Source: Pediococcus parvulus (GTDB lineage Bacteria > Bacillota > Bacilli > Lactobacillales > Lactobacillaceae). Taken from it: DNA of 32,997 nt. Made by a program: the position numbers and the translations under genes. Shown in pieces: positions 1 through 7,489 of the stretch. The notes under the pieces were generated by a model, which was not told the origin of the DNA, did no database searches, and worked only from the letters and a program-made list of their open reading frames with translations. How positions within the stretch are numbered: the first letter of the stretch is position 1; the number at the start of each line of letters is the position of its first letter. The stretch lies in contig NZ_BJWE01000019.1 in NCBI RefSeq assembly GCF_007990205.1, positions 1 to 32,997 on the forward strand. The letters are read 5' to 3'.

Positions 1-5
1 TTTAG

Positions 6-356
6 GTTTTAGTTGGTGTGCCAATCGCTTTTTACTTTGGATCCAGTGCGGTTACAAAATTAATTGGTAATATTCCAGAATTTGTTTCCACTGGGATGGG
101 GATAGCTGCGAACTTGTTACCTGCATTGGGCTTTGCAATGTTGGCACAAATGATTTGGAATAAACAAGTTGCACCATTCTTTTTTCTGGGATTCTTCTTA
201 GTTGCTTATGCACATTTGAATACAACAGGTGTTGCAGTTTTTGCTGTTTTACTAGCAATAATAATGTATATATTTATCGATAAGCAACAGGATAAGAAAG
301 AACAGAGTTCTTTGACGGGTACTAAGACGGAAGGGGATGGTTTTGATGAGTTTTAA
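6..356 (+). CDS. Mannose-family PTS EIIC, C-terminal part (partial at window edge)
   Basis: C-terminal ~116 codons of a membrane EIIC subunit, which forms the sugar channel with EIID. Hydrophobic helices with the family-typical GVPIAFYFG and NLLPALGFAMLAQM stretches align with the complete EIIC at 18071 (GIPTVILVFLG, GGLLPVVGVAMLL). It ends in a charged cytoplasmic tail and overlaps the EIID start. Oddity: the frame is closed by TAG at 3-5, just upstream of the conserved GVP segment, where a full EIIC (about 260 aa) should run on. Removing one T from the run at 7-10 would join the frame differently. This may be a frameshift, a true pseudogene or a sequence error; only five bases upstream are visible. 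A GTG at 18 is the first in-frame start-like codon but has no ribosome site. Confidence 0.75.
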   Translation, partial: VLVGVPIAFYFGSSAVTKLIGNIPEFVSTGMGIAANLLPALGFAMLAQMIWNKQVAPFFFLGFFLVAYAHLNTTGVAVFAVLLAIIMYIFIDKQQDKKEQSSLTGTKTEGDGFDEF

Positions 357-1179
357 ATTTACTCCAGAGTATCAACATGAAATAAATAAGAAAGATCTGC
401 AAAAACTTTTTTGGCGGAGCTTTCCAATGGAAGCGTCATGGAATTATGAAAGAATGGATAATGTTGGATTTTGTTGGGCCTTAATTCCCATTCTTAAAAA
501 ATTATACCCTGATAAAAAGAATTTAAGCAAAGCTTTAACCAGACAACTCACACTCTATAATGTAACTCCCTATATCAGCACATTCCCTATGTCTATAGCC
601 GGTGCAATGGAAGAATCTAATGCAGAAGCCTTAACTTTTGATACTTCGTCAATACAAAATGTTAAAGCAGCCCTAATGGGCCCACTTTCCGGTATTGGGG
701 ACGCGTTCTTTTGGGGGACACTAAGAATTTTGGCAACAGGTATTGGTACTACTTTAGCGTTAAAGGGTAGCATTTTAGGACCTATATTATTTCTCCTAGC
801 CTTTAACGTACCCCATTTTCTTATCAGATACTTTGGTACATTTTTAGGTTATGGGTTAGGAACAAATGTTATGTCTGAGGTTCAAAGCTCAGGCTTGATG
901 GATAAAGTTACAAAATATGCATCTGTTGTTGGGATGATGGTCGTTGGGGCCATGACCATGGATATGGTTAAAGTGAACTTTATTACCAAAATTGGATTAG
1001 GCAAAAGTACTCAGACTGTACAATCTTTGATTGATGGAGTGTTGCCAGGTCTAGTCACACTTGGTCTGTTTGGCTTGATGTGGTTCATGTTAAAGAAGAA
1101 GTGGAATCCAATGCTAATTATGCTAATTATTTTAGTGGTTAGCATTGGCGCGGCATATGTAGGAATTTTAGGAGCATAA
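346..1179 (+). CDS. Mannose-family PTS EIID
   Basis: Integral membrane EIID subunit of a mannose/fructose/sorbose-class phosphotransferase system. Family signatures: an N-terminal KKDLQKLFWRSF segment, ...ALMGPLSGIGDAFFWGTLR (matching ALMGPLAGIGDTLIW in EIIDs generally) and hydrophobic C-terminal helices. About 277 aa, normal for the family. The start was placed at ATG 346 rather than ATG 337 because AAGGGG at 331-336 abuts 337 but lies 9 nt before 346. It overlaps the end of EIIC by 11 nt, indicating translational coupling. The SIS-domain gene follows 13 nt downstream, so all three are one operon. The substrate cannot be read from EIID; the SIS neighbour suggests an Amadori product or amino sugar. 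Confidence 0.93.
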   Translation: MSFKFTPEYQHEINKKDLQKLFWRSFPMEASWNYERMDNVGFCWALIPILKKLYPDKKNLSKALTRQLTLYNVTPYISTFPMSIAGAMEESNAEALTFDTSSIQNVKAALMGPLSGIGDAFFWGTLRILATGIGTTLALKGSILGPILFLLAFNVPHFLIRYFGTFLGYGLGTNVMSEVQSSGLMDKVTKYASVVGMMVVGAMTMDMVKVNFITKIGLGKSTQTVQSLIDGVLPGLVTLGLFGLMWFMLKKKWNPMLIMLIILVVSIGAAYVGILGA

Positions 1180-1192
1180 GGAGATAAATACA

Positions 1193-2212
1193 ATGATAAA
1201 TTTACGTGGATTTGATTCAAATAATTTTTTGGAAAATGCAAAGACAGTATATGGACTACGCACAGAAGTTGAAAAGTTAGCCGATGAGCTTTCAAAGAAG
1301 AAATATAAAAATATCATTATGATTGGTCAAGGCGGGACGGTGTTTACCTGGACACCAATTGCAATTTATCTACGTCATTTGGCCGACATTCCGGTATACG
1401 TAGAAACTGCTGCAGAAATGGTTTTGAAAAAAGATATGCCATATCTCTCTGCAGATAGTTTAATTTTGACCAACTCTGTTTCAGGTGATACTACAGAAAT
1501 TCTAGATGCAGTTCGTTATTGTAATAAAAAAGGATATAAAGTATATGGACTGACAGGTAAGGCTGATTCTCCACTTGCACAGATGTTAGAAAAGCCAATT
1601 TATCATCCGGTAGGTGGTACGGATGGCTCGTATCTTTTGTATTATTTCCTTACCTTAAAAATTTACCATAATTGGGGATTCTTTGATGATTACGACCGTT
1701 GGGCAGACCAAATGGTCAATATTGGGAAAAATTTACTTAAATTTAGGGAAGATTTTGATCCTAGAGCAAAATCTATTGCTGAAAAATATTACAATGAGCC
1801 TTTAACTATGCTTGTTGCATCTGGTATGACATGGGCAGCAACTGAACTATTCTCTATGTGCATTTTGGAAGAAATGCAATGGGTAAGAACACGTCCTATT
1901 CGATCATCTGATTTCTTTCATGGTCCTCTTGAAATAGTAGATAATACTTTACCAGTGTTTGTAATTAAAGGTGAAGACGAATATCGTCCGCTTGACGAAA
2001 GAGTGGAACGGTTTGTTAAACAACACACAAATAAGGTAGAGGTGATTGATACTAAGGACTTTGTTTTTGATGGAATCGATGATGAGTATCGTGTCATGTT
2101 AACCCCGATGATCTTTAGTTCTATTCTAGATGATCGTCTGGCATATTGGTATCATATGTACAGAGGGCATGATTTAGACTTTAGAAGATATTATCGTCAA
2201 TTTGACTATTAA
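1193..2212 (+). CDS. SIS-domain sugar-phosphate isomerase/deglycase (FrlB/GfrF-like)
   Basis: 339-aa cytoplasmic protein with two SIS folds. The first has a phosphosugar-binding start (IIMIGQGGT, residues 41-49) and the Ser/Thr-rich loop NSVSGDTTE near residues 94-102. The second carries EEMQW ... FFHGPLEIVD, the block with the conserved His-Gly-Pro found in fructoselysine-6-phosphate and glucoselysine-6-phosphate deglycases. The C-terminus (RRYYRQFDY) resembles that of FrlB proteins. AGGAG precedes ATG 1193. Being last in an EIIC-EIID operon supports a role in opening the 6-phosphate of the imported sugar. AgaS-type ketose isomerase/deaminase activity is a less likely alternative. The exact substrate is inference. 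Confidence 0.8.
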   Translation: MINLRGFDSNNFLENAKTVYGLRTEVEKLADELSKKKYKNIIMIGQGGTVFTWTPIAIYLRHLADIPVYVETAAEMVLKKDMPYLSADSLILTNSVSGDTTEILDAVRYCNKKGYKVYGLTGKADSPLAQMLEKPIYHPVGGTDGSYLLYYFLTLKIYHNWGFFDDYDRWADQMVNIGKNLLKFREDFDPRAKSIAEKYYNEPLTMLVASGMTWAATELFSMCILEEMQWVRTRPIRSSDFFHGPLEIVDNTLPVFVIKGEDEYRPLDERVERFVKQHTNKVEVIDTKDFVFDGIDDEYRVMLTPMIFSSILDDRLAYWYHMYRGHDLDFRRYYRQFDY

Positions 2213-2337
2213 TATAAATATTGATAAAGAAGTTTTTCACAGTCATGTTTTCAGTTTCAGCTTTGATATGTGTTTAACTTAAACTGAGACAGTTATTTAA
2301 AACTATCCCGACTATGTAAGAGCTTGTAAATCGAATT

Positions 2338-2373
2338 AAAAGATGTTGGAGAACTCACTCTGAACATCTTTTT
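2338..2373 (+). terminator. Terminator of the EIIC-EIID-SIS operon
   Basis: Perfect 10-bp inverted repeat, AAAAGATGTT (2338-2347) with AACATCTTTT (2363-2372), followed by T's. It lies 126 nt after the SIS stop codon. Confidence 0.75.
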
Positions 2374-2386
2374 GCTATTATGAGTC

Positions 2387-2416
2387 AAAAAAATCACATT
2401 CCATTATAGAATGTGA
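2387..2416 (-). terminator. Minus-strand hairpin with U-tract, no gene in front
   Basis: TCACATTC (2394-2401) pairs perfectly with GAATGTGA (2409-2416) around a 7-nt loop. Read on the minus strand it is followed by seven T's (2387-2393). No minus-strand gene is visible upstream of it. Confidence 0.55.
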
Positions 2417-2594
2417 CCACCAACTAGACTGTCAGTTTGCAATAAGCAACCTATCCTCGGCATCCTTTTGTTAGACTATCAAATTTAGTTTATTAGATCA
2501 ATCAATAAGATAATAAAACAGATGAAAATAAAGCTTTGTATTGAATCTGATTCAAATTAAAGAATCACTTGAAATGCATGGTTTAGCCGTTTAT

Positions 2595-2630
2595 AGTAGT
2601 GATTGGATAGTGACAATCACTACTTTTTTT
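2595..2630 (+). terminator. Strong plus-strand terminator without an upstream gene
   Basis: Perfect 11-bp stem, AGTAGTGATTG (2595-2605) with CAATCACTACT (2614-2624), loop of 8 nt, then a run of T's to 2630. It sits 88 nt before the MazG-like gene and insulates it from upstream transcription. Confidence 0.8.
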
Positions 2631-2718
2631 ATTTATTCAGTTGAAATAAGTGTTGTAGCTAGGAAAATTAGTAACCCTAGAAATAGACCTAAGTTTAAAG
2701 AATTTTGGAGGCAAAATC

Positions 2719-3030
2719 ATGGATTATAGTGAAATACACGATGAAATTATTAAGTTTCGAAATGACCGTGGTTGGCAGAAGTACCATAATTTAAAAGATC
2801 TCGCGCTTTCACTGAACTTGGAAGCTAGTGAAGTTCTTGAAATATTCCAATGGAAAGATAGTGATCATGAACTTTCTGCTGAAGAAAGAAAGCATCTTGA
2901 AGATGAAATTGCAGATACTTTAATTTATGCGTTTTATATGTGTGATAAGTTAGGCGTCAATCCATACGACATTATTCAAAGTAAGCTAAATATTAATGAC
3001 CACAGAAAATGGAATTTTGATGATAAGTAA
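2719..3030 (+). CDS. MazG-like nucleotide pyrophosphohydrolase
   Basis: 103-aa all-helical protein of the MazG/dCTPase-like superfamily, which hydrolyses (d)NTPs to monophosphates and PPi. The metal-binding pattern is complete: E35-A-S-E38 in the first helix pair and E63-I-A-D66 in the second (ExxE...ExxD). The length is that of the single-domain RS21-C6/MazG-like group rather than of double-domain MazG. GGAGG lies about 8 nt before ATG 2719. The gene starts a two-gene unit with the GIY-YIG/DUF2075 protein 32 nt downstream, bounded by terminators on both sides. Substrate unknown; possibilities are house-cleaning of odd nucleotides or nucleotide depletion in phage defence (inference from its partner). 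Confidence 0.85.
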   Translation: MDYSEIHDEIIKFRNDRGWQKYHNLKDLALSLNLEASEVLEIFQWKDSDHELSAEERKHLEDEIADTLIYAFYMCDKLGVNPYDIIQSKLNINDHRKWNFDDK

Positions 3031-3062
3031 GTTTTAAATGAGTGGTTAAGGGAGCGGATAAG

Positions 3063-4841
3063 ATGTCATTAAAATCTCCAATAATTGAAGAAATAAGGTA
3101 TGATGATCAGGCTCTTGAGGCCCTCAAGGCTAACCTTGAAGATAATTCAAAAAAACAAGAATTACTATTAGATTATCCTACCGATTATATTATTTACAGC
3201 AAGCAAAATCAGAAGACAAAAACTTATGAAGTTTATGTTGGGGAGACAAACGATATTAGTCGAAGAACCTTTCAGCATTTAAACGAGGATCCAAAAGACA
3301 GAGAAGATTGGAATCGGTTGTCTAAGGAAGACGATGTAAAGATGCTGGTGATTGGACATGAGCATTTTAACAAGTCACTTACGTTGGACATTGAAAATCG
3401 CCTGATGCTTTATCTAGCCAGTGTCGACGCAGTAAAGAAGTTAGATAATCGCCGCACTAACAGCCAGAATAAGTATTATACGAGTGATGAAATGGAACCA
3501 TTGTTCTCTAAGATTTGGAGAAAACTAAGACAGAAAAATGCTGAATTGTTTCCGGTTGAAAGAGTTATTAGAGATTCTGCTATTTTTAAGGCATCACCGT
3601 TTCATTCTCTGACTTCAGAACAAGCAACTTCTAGAGATAGAATTCTAGAAAAAGTAGAAAGTGCAATTAAGAAAGAAAAAACTGGTCAGTTAATTTTTGT
3701 GGAAGGCGAAGCTGGATCTGGTAAAACCGTTCTATTAAGTAGCTTGTTCTATCTGTTAAGCAATGAAACTGTGAACAACAAAGTGTTGAATAATTACTTG
3801 TTGGTGAACCATGATCAACAACTTAAAGTTTATAAGCAAATTGCGACAAAATTGGATCTAGATAAAGATGTTGAAGATATTGTTAATAAACCCACTCATT
3901 TTATTAATACGCACGATGAAAATCATCCGGTAGATGTGGTGTTAGTCGATGAAGCCCATTTGTTATGGACCCAAGGTAAACAATCATATCGAGGGAAAAA
4001 TCAACTCGAAGATATCTTAAAACGAGCCAAAGTTACAATTGTTATTTTTGATAAACATCAAATGTTAACTACGGAAGAATTTTGGGAAACTTCTCAAATA
4101 GATGATTTAAGAGAACGTGCAGCCCAGCAAAAAAATCTCATTCAATTACATAATCAAATGAGGATGGATGCCAGTCCTGCAACGTTGTACTGGATACATG
4201 ATTTTGTGTTTGGAAGAAAAATTACGGTTATTCCCAAAGATGATCGTGGATATGATTTAAAAGTGTTTAAGTCGCCACAAGAATTAGAGGCAGCAGTTAA
4301 ACAGCATGCTACCGAGAAAGAAAGTAATAAGAATGGTCTTTCTCGAATGTTGGCTACTTTTGACTGGAAGTATGTTGATAAAAAGAAACCAGATGTGAAA
4401 CCTGTGGATGGCAGTAACTATTGGTATGTAACTGTTGGGAAATGGCGAAAACCTTGGAATTTACAAATAAACCAAACAAAAGAAGAGAAAAGAAATAATC
4501 GAGATTTAGCTTGGGCTGAGCAACCGCAAACGATAAATGAAATTGGCTCCACATACACCATTCAGGGATTTGATTTAAATTACAGTGGGGTTATCATTGG
4601 ACCTTCTGTAAAGTACCGGAATGGCAAAGTCATTTTTGATCCAGATGCAAGTTGGAATAAAAAGGCTGTTCGCAAGCGCACTTTGAGGGATGGTAGCAAA
4701 GTGAAAGTTGGTACAGAGTTACTTGCTAATGAACTTAATGTATTACTTACTCGAGGTGTAAATGGATTGTACATTTATGCTGTGGATCCTGCACTACAGG
4801 ATAAATTACTTCAAATGCAAGCAGAACGTGATTTGAGATAA
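3063..4841 (+). CDS. GIY-YIG nuclease-like domain fused to DUF2075 (SF1 helicase-like ATPase)
   Basis: 592 aa. N-terminus: GIY-YIG-like fold with YIIYS (42-46), YVGET (58-62), Arg67/68, a candidate catalytic Glu111 (DIENR) and Asn136, the usual order of that nuclease family. C-terminus: DUF2075 P-loop ATPase with Walker A GEAGSGKT (215-222), Walker B/DEAH box LVDEAH (294-299), then NQMRMD, a STYTIQGFD block and LLTRG, resembling SF1 helicase motifs V and VI. It should be a cytoplasmic ATP-driven nucleic-acid enzyme. ATG 3063 was chosen over GTG 3042 because GGGAG (3050-3054) sits 8 nt before it. It follows the MazG-like gene, presumably on one transcript. The function of this architecture is not established to my knowledge; defence or repair is inferred. 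Confidence 0.82.
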   Translation: MSLKSPIIEEIRYDDQALEALKANLEDNSKKQELLLDYPTDYIIYSKQNQKTKTYEVYVGETNDISRRTFQHLNEDPKDREDWNRLSKEDDVKMLVIGHEHFNKSLTLDIENRLMLYLASVDAVKKLDNRRTNSQNKYYTSDEMEPLFSKIWRKLRQKNAELFPVERVIRDSAIFKASPFHSLTSEQATSRDRILEKVESAIKKEKTGQLIFVEGEAGSGKTVLLSSLFYLLSNETVNNKVLNNYLLVNHDQQLKVYKQIATKLDLDKDVEDIVNKPTHFINTHDENHPVDVVLVDEAHLLWTQGKQSYRGKNQLEDILKRAKVTIVIFDKHQMLTTEEFWETSQIDDLRERAAQQKNLIQLHNQMRMDASPATLYWIHDFVFGRKITVIPKDDRGYDLKVFKSPQELEAAVKQHATEKESNKNGLSRMLATFDWKYVDKKKPDVKPVDGSNYWYVTVGKWRKPWNLQINQTKEEKRNNRDLAWAEQPQTINEIGSTYTIQGFDLNYSGVIIGPSVKYRNGKVIFDPDASWNKKAVRKRTLRDGSKVKVGTELLANELNVLLTRGVNGLYIYAVDPALQDKLLQMQAERDLR

Positions 4842-4909
4842 CTAAAAGTTAGTATTCAAATAAATTGGAAACCGGTTATGAAACATTTGGCTGAATATGA
4901 ATCTAGTCG

Positions 4910-4938
4910 AATCATTCACGAGTGGTTTTTATTTTTTT
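4910..4938 (+). terminator. Probable terminator of the MazG-DUF2075 unit
   Basis: AATCATT (4910-4916) pairs with AGTGGTT (4921-4927), with two G-T pairs, around a CACG tetraloop. A T-rich tract, TTTATTTTTTT, follows. A weak stem but a good U-tract. Confidence 0.55.
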
Positions 4939-5177
4939 AATCTGATTAAATAATAGAGCTAGTTGTAATTCCTCAAGTGCCGGTTCAGTTAGCACATACA
5001 TGATGGCTAGCTTGTTCTTGCAATTTCCGGAAAATCACATTTGGATTATTCACTGAATAAGATTTTTAGTAGACATTTATTTCGTACTAATGGCAATCTA
5101 CACTGTCGGTTCTAATAGGGTGCCAGAAAGAAAAATTAGAGTTGAGTGACAGTTGGTATCTAACATATTAGAATCTG

Positions 5178-5205
5178 TTGACAGATAAAAAAACGGCGGT
5201 ATACT
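5178..5205 (+). promoter_or_regulatory. Sigma-A promoter of the LacI-family regulator
   Basis: Perfect -35 TTGACA (5178-5183), 16-nt spacer, -10 TATACT (5200-5205). It precedes the operator at 5212-5223 and the GTG start at 5241. Confidence 0.85.
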
Positions 5206-5211
5206 GTCTGA

Positions 5212-5223
5212 GTAAACGTTTAC
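5212..5223. promoter_or_regulatory. LacI-type operator O1 overlapping the transcription start
   Basis: Perfect 12-bp palindrome GTAAACGTTTAC just after the -10 box, where a repressor would block initiation. The context TGAGTAAACGTTTAC[G/C]CAA recurs at 6261-6278 before the epimerase gene. It also resembles a CcpA cre site, but the two near-identical copies framing the regulator gene favour autoregulation by the LacI protein. Confidence 0.8.
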
Positions 5224-5240
5224 GCAAGGAGGCCACGTTT

Positions 5241-6245
5241 GTGAACAAAAAGATATCAATCAAAAAGATAGCTGAATTAAGCGGGGTATCAGTGGCTACT
5301 GTTTCTCGGGTTATTAACAACAATGGAAGGTTTTCTGAAGAAACAAGGAAAAAGGTTTTAAAAGTTATTCGAGAAAATAATTATCAAACGAATAACGTTG
5401 CTAAAAGTTTGAGAATGCACAAATCTTATACAGTAGGCATTCTGGTTCCGGACATAACAAATCCTTTTTTTTCAAATACAGTTCAGATAATTGAAAAAAA
5501 CCTTTTTGAAAAAGGATATTCAACTATCATTTGTAATACTGCTAGAAGTAGAGATAAAGAATTGGAATACGTGAAAATTCTCGAAAGTAAAATAGTTGAT
5601 GGTCTTATTGTAATATCTGGGTTTAAAACTTTTGACCGAAAAAATTTACCAGATGATTTACCAGTAATTTGTATTGATAGAAGCCCTGCAGACAGTACTA
5701 TTGCTTTTGTTGGGTCTGATCATTATGAAGGTGCGGTGATGGCAACTGAATTTTTGTTAGCTGAGACAGAAAATTTAGCTATCGTAAAACACGATGAACA
5801 ATCTTCTTCTGGATCTGAACGTGTTCGTGGTTTTGAGGAAACCCTTTTTAAAGAAAAAGTAGAAAAATTTGGATCTTTGATTGTCAGTAATGGAAGTCAA
5901 AACGATCAACAAAAACAAATTAAAAAATTCTTACAAGATGAGATGAACGGCTCAAAGCAACCGCTAGGAGTTTTTGCGCTTAGTGATACTTTAGCAGCGA
6001 ATATATTATTGGTAGCGCATGATTTGTCGATTAAAGTACCAAAACAATTGAAGATTATGGGATTTGATGATTCTCCTATTGCAAGTTATTGTTCGCCACA
6101 ATTAACAACTATTCGTCAAAATGAAATTTTATTGGCAAAAGAAGCAAGCGGTAAATTGATTAAATTAATGAATGGGGAAAACTTAGCCAGAGACGAAATC
6201 GTTAAAAAAATTCCAGTGCAGCTGATTGTGCGTGGTACTACCTAA
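5241..6245 (+). CDS. LacI-family repressor of the allose/allulose-type operon
   Basis: 334-aa DNA-binding repressor. N-terminal helix-turn-helix: IKKIAELSGVSVATVSRVIN, residues ~6-25, followed by the hinge VAKSLRMHKS. Then a periplasmic-binding-protein-like effector domain (VGILVPDITNPFFS ... GFDDSPIASYCSPQLTTIRQ). Start GTG 5241 was chosen because AAGGAGG (5226-5232) lies 8 nt upstream; the longer frame from TTG 5178 starts inside the -35 box and would precede the transcript. Identical palindromes before this gene and before the epimerase gene suggest that it represses itself and the downstream operon. The effector is probably the sugar or its phosphate (inference). Confidence 0.9.
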   Translation: MNKKISIKKIAELSGVSVATVSRVINNNGRFSEETRKKVLKVIRENNYQTNNVAKSLRMHKSYTVGILVPDITNPFFSNTVQIIEKNLFEKGYSTIICNTARSRDKELEYVKILESKIVDGLIVISGFKTFDRKNLPDDLPVICIDRSPADSTIAFVGSDHYEGAVMATEFLLAETENLAIVKHDEQSSSGSERVRGFEETLFKEKVEKFGSLIVSNGSQNDQQKQIKKFLQDEMNGSKQPLGVFALSDTLAANILLVAHDLSIKVPKQLKIMGFDDSPIASYCSPQLTTIRQNEILLAKEASGKLIKLMNGENLARDEIVKKIPVQLIVRGTT

Positions 6246-6262
6246 ATTTTTTTGATCAATGA

Positions 6263-6274
6263 GTAAACGTTTAC
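6263..6274. promoter_or_regulatory. LacI-type operator O2 before the epimerase gene
   Basis: Second GTAAACGTTTAC palindrome, identical to O1 with matching flanks, between the LacI stop and the epimerase ribosome site. No clear -35/-10 pair surrounds it, so it may act as a roadblock or looping site on read-through from the LacI promoter, 1051 bp from O1. Confidence 0.75.
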
Positions 6275-6297
6275 CCAAAATAATGGAGGTTTAAAAA

Positions 6298-6948
6298 ATG
6301 GAAAAAATAATTTGTCCTTCGATGATGTGCGCAAATTTTAGTAATTTGAAAAACGAAGTTAGAAATTTAGAGAGTGCAGGGGCTGATATTTTTCATATGG
6401 ATATTATGGATGGACAGTTTGTTCCGAACTTTGGTATGGGACTGCAAGATTATGCCTATATTGCTTCGATTGCAACAAAGCCCTTAGATGCCCATCTAAT
6501 GATCATGAATCCCAATAAATATATCAAGCTATTTTCTGATTTGGGAGCTGGTATTATTTATTTCCATCCAGAAGCTGATTTGCATCCAGCTAGAACGATT
6601 GATTTGATCCATGCCGAGGGAAAAGAAGCAGGAATTGCGCTTAATCCTGGCACTTCCATTAGTACAGTAGAGCCTCTTTTGGAAATTGTTGAACATGTTT
6701 TAGTTATGACGGTTAATCCTGGATTTTCTGGTCAAAAATATTTAGATTTTGTGGATAAAAAAATCAAAAAATTAACCATGATAAAAAAAGACTATAATTT
6801 TGAAATTTCTGTAGATGGCGCTATTTCACCACAGAAAATTGAAACTCTCGGAAAGATCGGTGTTCAGGGATTCATCGTAGGAACTTCATCCTTATTCGGA
6901 AAAAAGGAAAGTTATCAGAACCTCATCCCAGAATTGAAACACTTATAG
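6298..6948 (+). CDS. Ribulose-/allulose-6-phosphate 3-epimerase (Rpe/AlsE family)
   Basis: 216-aa TIM-barrel metal-dependent epimerase. Family motifs are intact: ICPSMMCANF at the N-terminus, FHMDIMDGQFVPN (metal His and catalytic Asp), DAHLMI (second metal His), VMTVNPGFSGQ (phosphate-binding loop) and ISVDGAIS (second catalytic Asp). The opening with PSMMC and the neighbourhood (RpiB, PTS, LacI) resemble AlsE, which turns D-allulose-6-phosphate into fructose-6-phosphate, more than housekeeping Rpe. GGAGG (6285-6289) lies 8 nt before ATG. RpiB follows after 10 nt. The operator at 6263 sits just upstream. Confidence 0.85.
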   Translation: MEKIICPSMMCANFSNLKNEVRNLESAGADIFHMDIMDGQFVPNFGMGLQDYAYIASIATKPLDAHLMIMNPNKYIKLFSDLGAGIIYFHPEADLHPARTIDLIHAEGKEAGIALNPGTSISTVEPLLEIVEHVLVMTVNPGFSGQKYLDFVDKKIKKLTMIKKDYNFEISVDGAISPQKIETLGKIGVQGFIVGTSSLFGKKESYQNLIPELKHL

Positions 6949-6958
6949 GAGATTATTT

Positions 6959-7489
6959 ATGAAAATTGCAATTGGGTCGGACCACGTTGGTCTAGAATTA
7001 AAGCCACAAATTATTGAATATGTTAAAAGCCTTGGACATAGTATAGATGACTTTGGGGCATATACGAATGAAAGAACGGATTATCCAATTTATGGAAAGC
7101 TAGTAGCCGAGAAAGTAGCCAGTCATGAATATGATTGTGGAATTCTAATTTGTGGGACTGGAGTGGGCATTTCACTAGCTGCCAACAAGGTTTCGAATAT
7201 TAGAGCAGTAGTGTGCAGCGAACCTTATTCGGCAAAATTATCAAAGCAACATAATGATACAAACATTTTGGCGTTTGGATCTAGAGTTGTGGGTCCTGAA
7301 TTAGCCAAAATGATCGTTTCAGAATGGCTATCTGCTGAGTTTATTGGTGGTAGACATTTAAGACGTGTTGATGAAATTAGGGCAATTGAAACTAGGCATG
7401 ATAATTTGTTTAACAAGGTTAAAAATTCAGAAGATAGTCGTTATTCTGACCGAGGAGAAAATAAAATGAAAAAAATGTTGTACGTATGA
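6959..7489 (+). CDS. Ribose-5-phosphate isomerase B / allose-6-phosphate isomerase (RpiB/LacAB family)
   Basis: 176-aa RpiB-family aldose-ketose isomerase. Visible motifs: AIGSDHVGLELK at the N-terminus, the cysteine-bearing loop LICGTGVGISLAANK (phosphate binding and catalytic Cys) and the strand NILAFGSRVVGPELA. In this operon it would convert allose-6-phosphate into allulose-6-phosphate, or act as ribose-5-P isomerase. The protein should end near residue 150; here it runs on through an unconserved tail of about 25 residues ending MKKMLYV, because no stop occurs before TGA 7487. That tail overlaps the start region of the next gene, including a good GAGGAG site at 7452-7457. Confidence 0.87.
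   Translation: MKIAIGSDHVGLELKPQIIEYVKSLGHSIDDFGAYTNERTDYPIYGKLVAEKVASHEYDCGILICGTGVGISLAANKVSNIRAVVCSEPYSAKLSKQHNDTNILAFGSRVVGPELAKMIVSEWLSAEFIGGRHLRRVDEIRAIETRHDNLFNKVKNSEDSRYSDRGENKMKKMLYV

Larger units (their letters stand above)
2213..2718. other. Gene-poor spacer with three hairpins
   Basis: Holds the SIS operon terminator, a minus-strand hairpin with a U-tract and a plus-strand hairpin with a U-tract, but no convincing gene. A 62-codon frame running through 2541-2729 reads straight through the perfect terminator hairpin at 2595-2630 and lacks a ribosome site, so it is not called. On the minus strand an 18-codon frame beginning near 2456, with AAAAGG in front, ends inside the minus-strand hairpin; it may be the tail of a lost gene. 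The pattern looks like a scar of several deleted genes or a small-RNA locus. Confidence 0.5.
4842..5240. other. Spacer with terminator, a minus-strand gene fragment and the LacI promoter
   Basis: After the DUF2075 terminator (4910-4938) the minus strand holds a protein-like frame of about 38 codons, without start or ribosome site, ending at 4912; its last 29 codons begin with ATG at 5001 (MYVLTEPALEELQ..., then a Lys-rich amphipathic tail). It is probably the 3' end of a decayed gene whose family I do not recognise. The stretch 5040-5170 shows nothing else. The LacI-family promoter and operator occupy 5178-5223. Confidence 0.4.

Noticed and set aside
2541-2729. 62-codon plus-strand frame
   Set aside because: It starts at TTG without a ribosome site, runs through a perfect terminator hairpin (2595-2630) and overlaps the MazG-like start in another frame.
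5178-5240. N-terminal extension of the LacI protein from TTG 5178
   Set aside because: The codons cover the -35 and -10 boxes and operator; AAGGAGG at 5226 fixes the start at GTG 5241.
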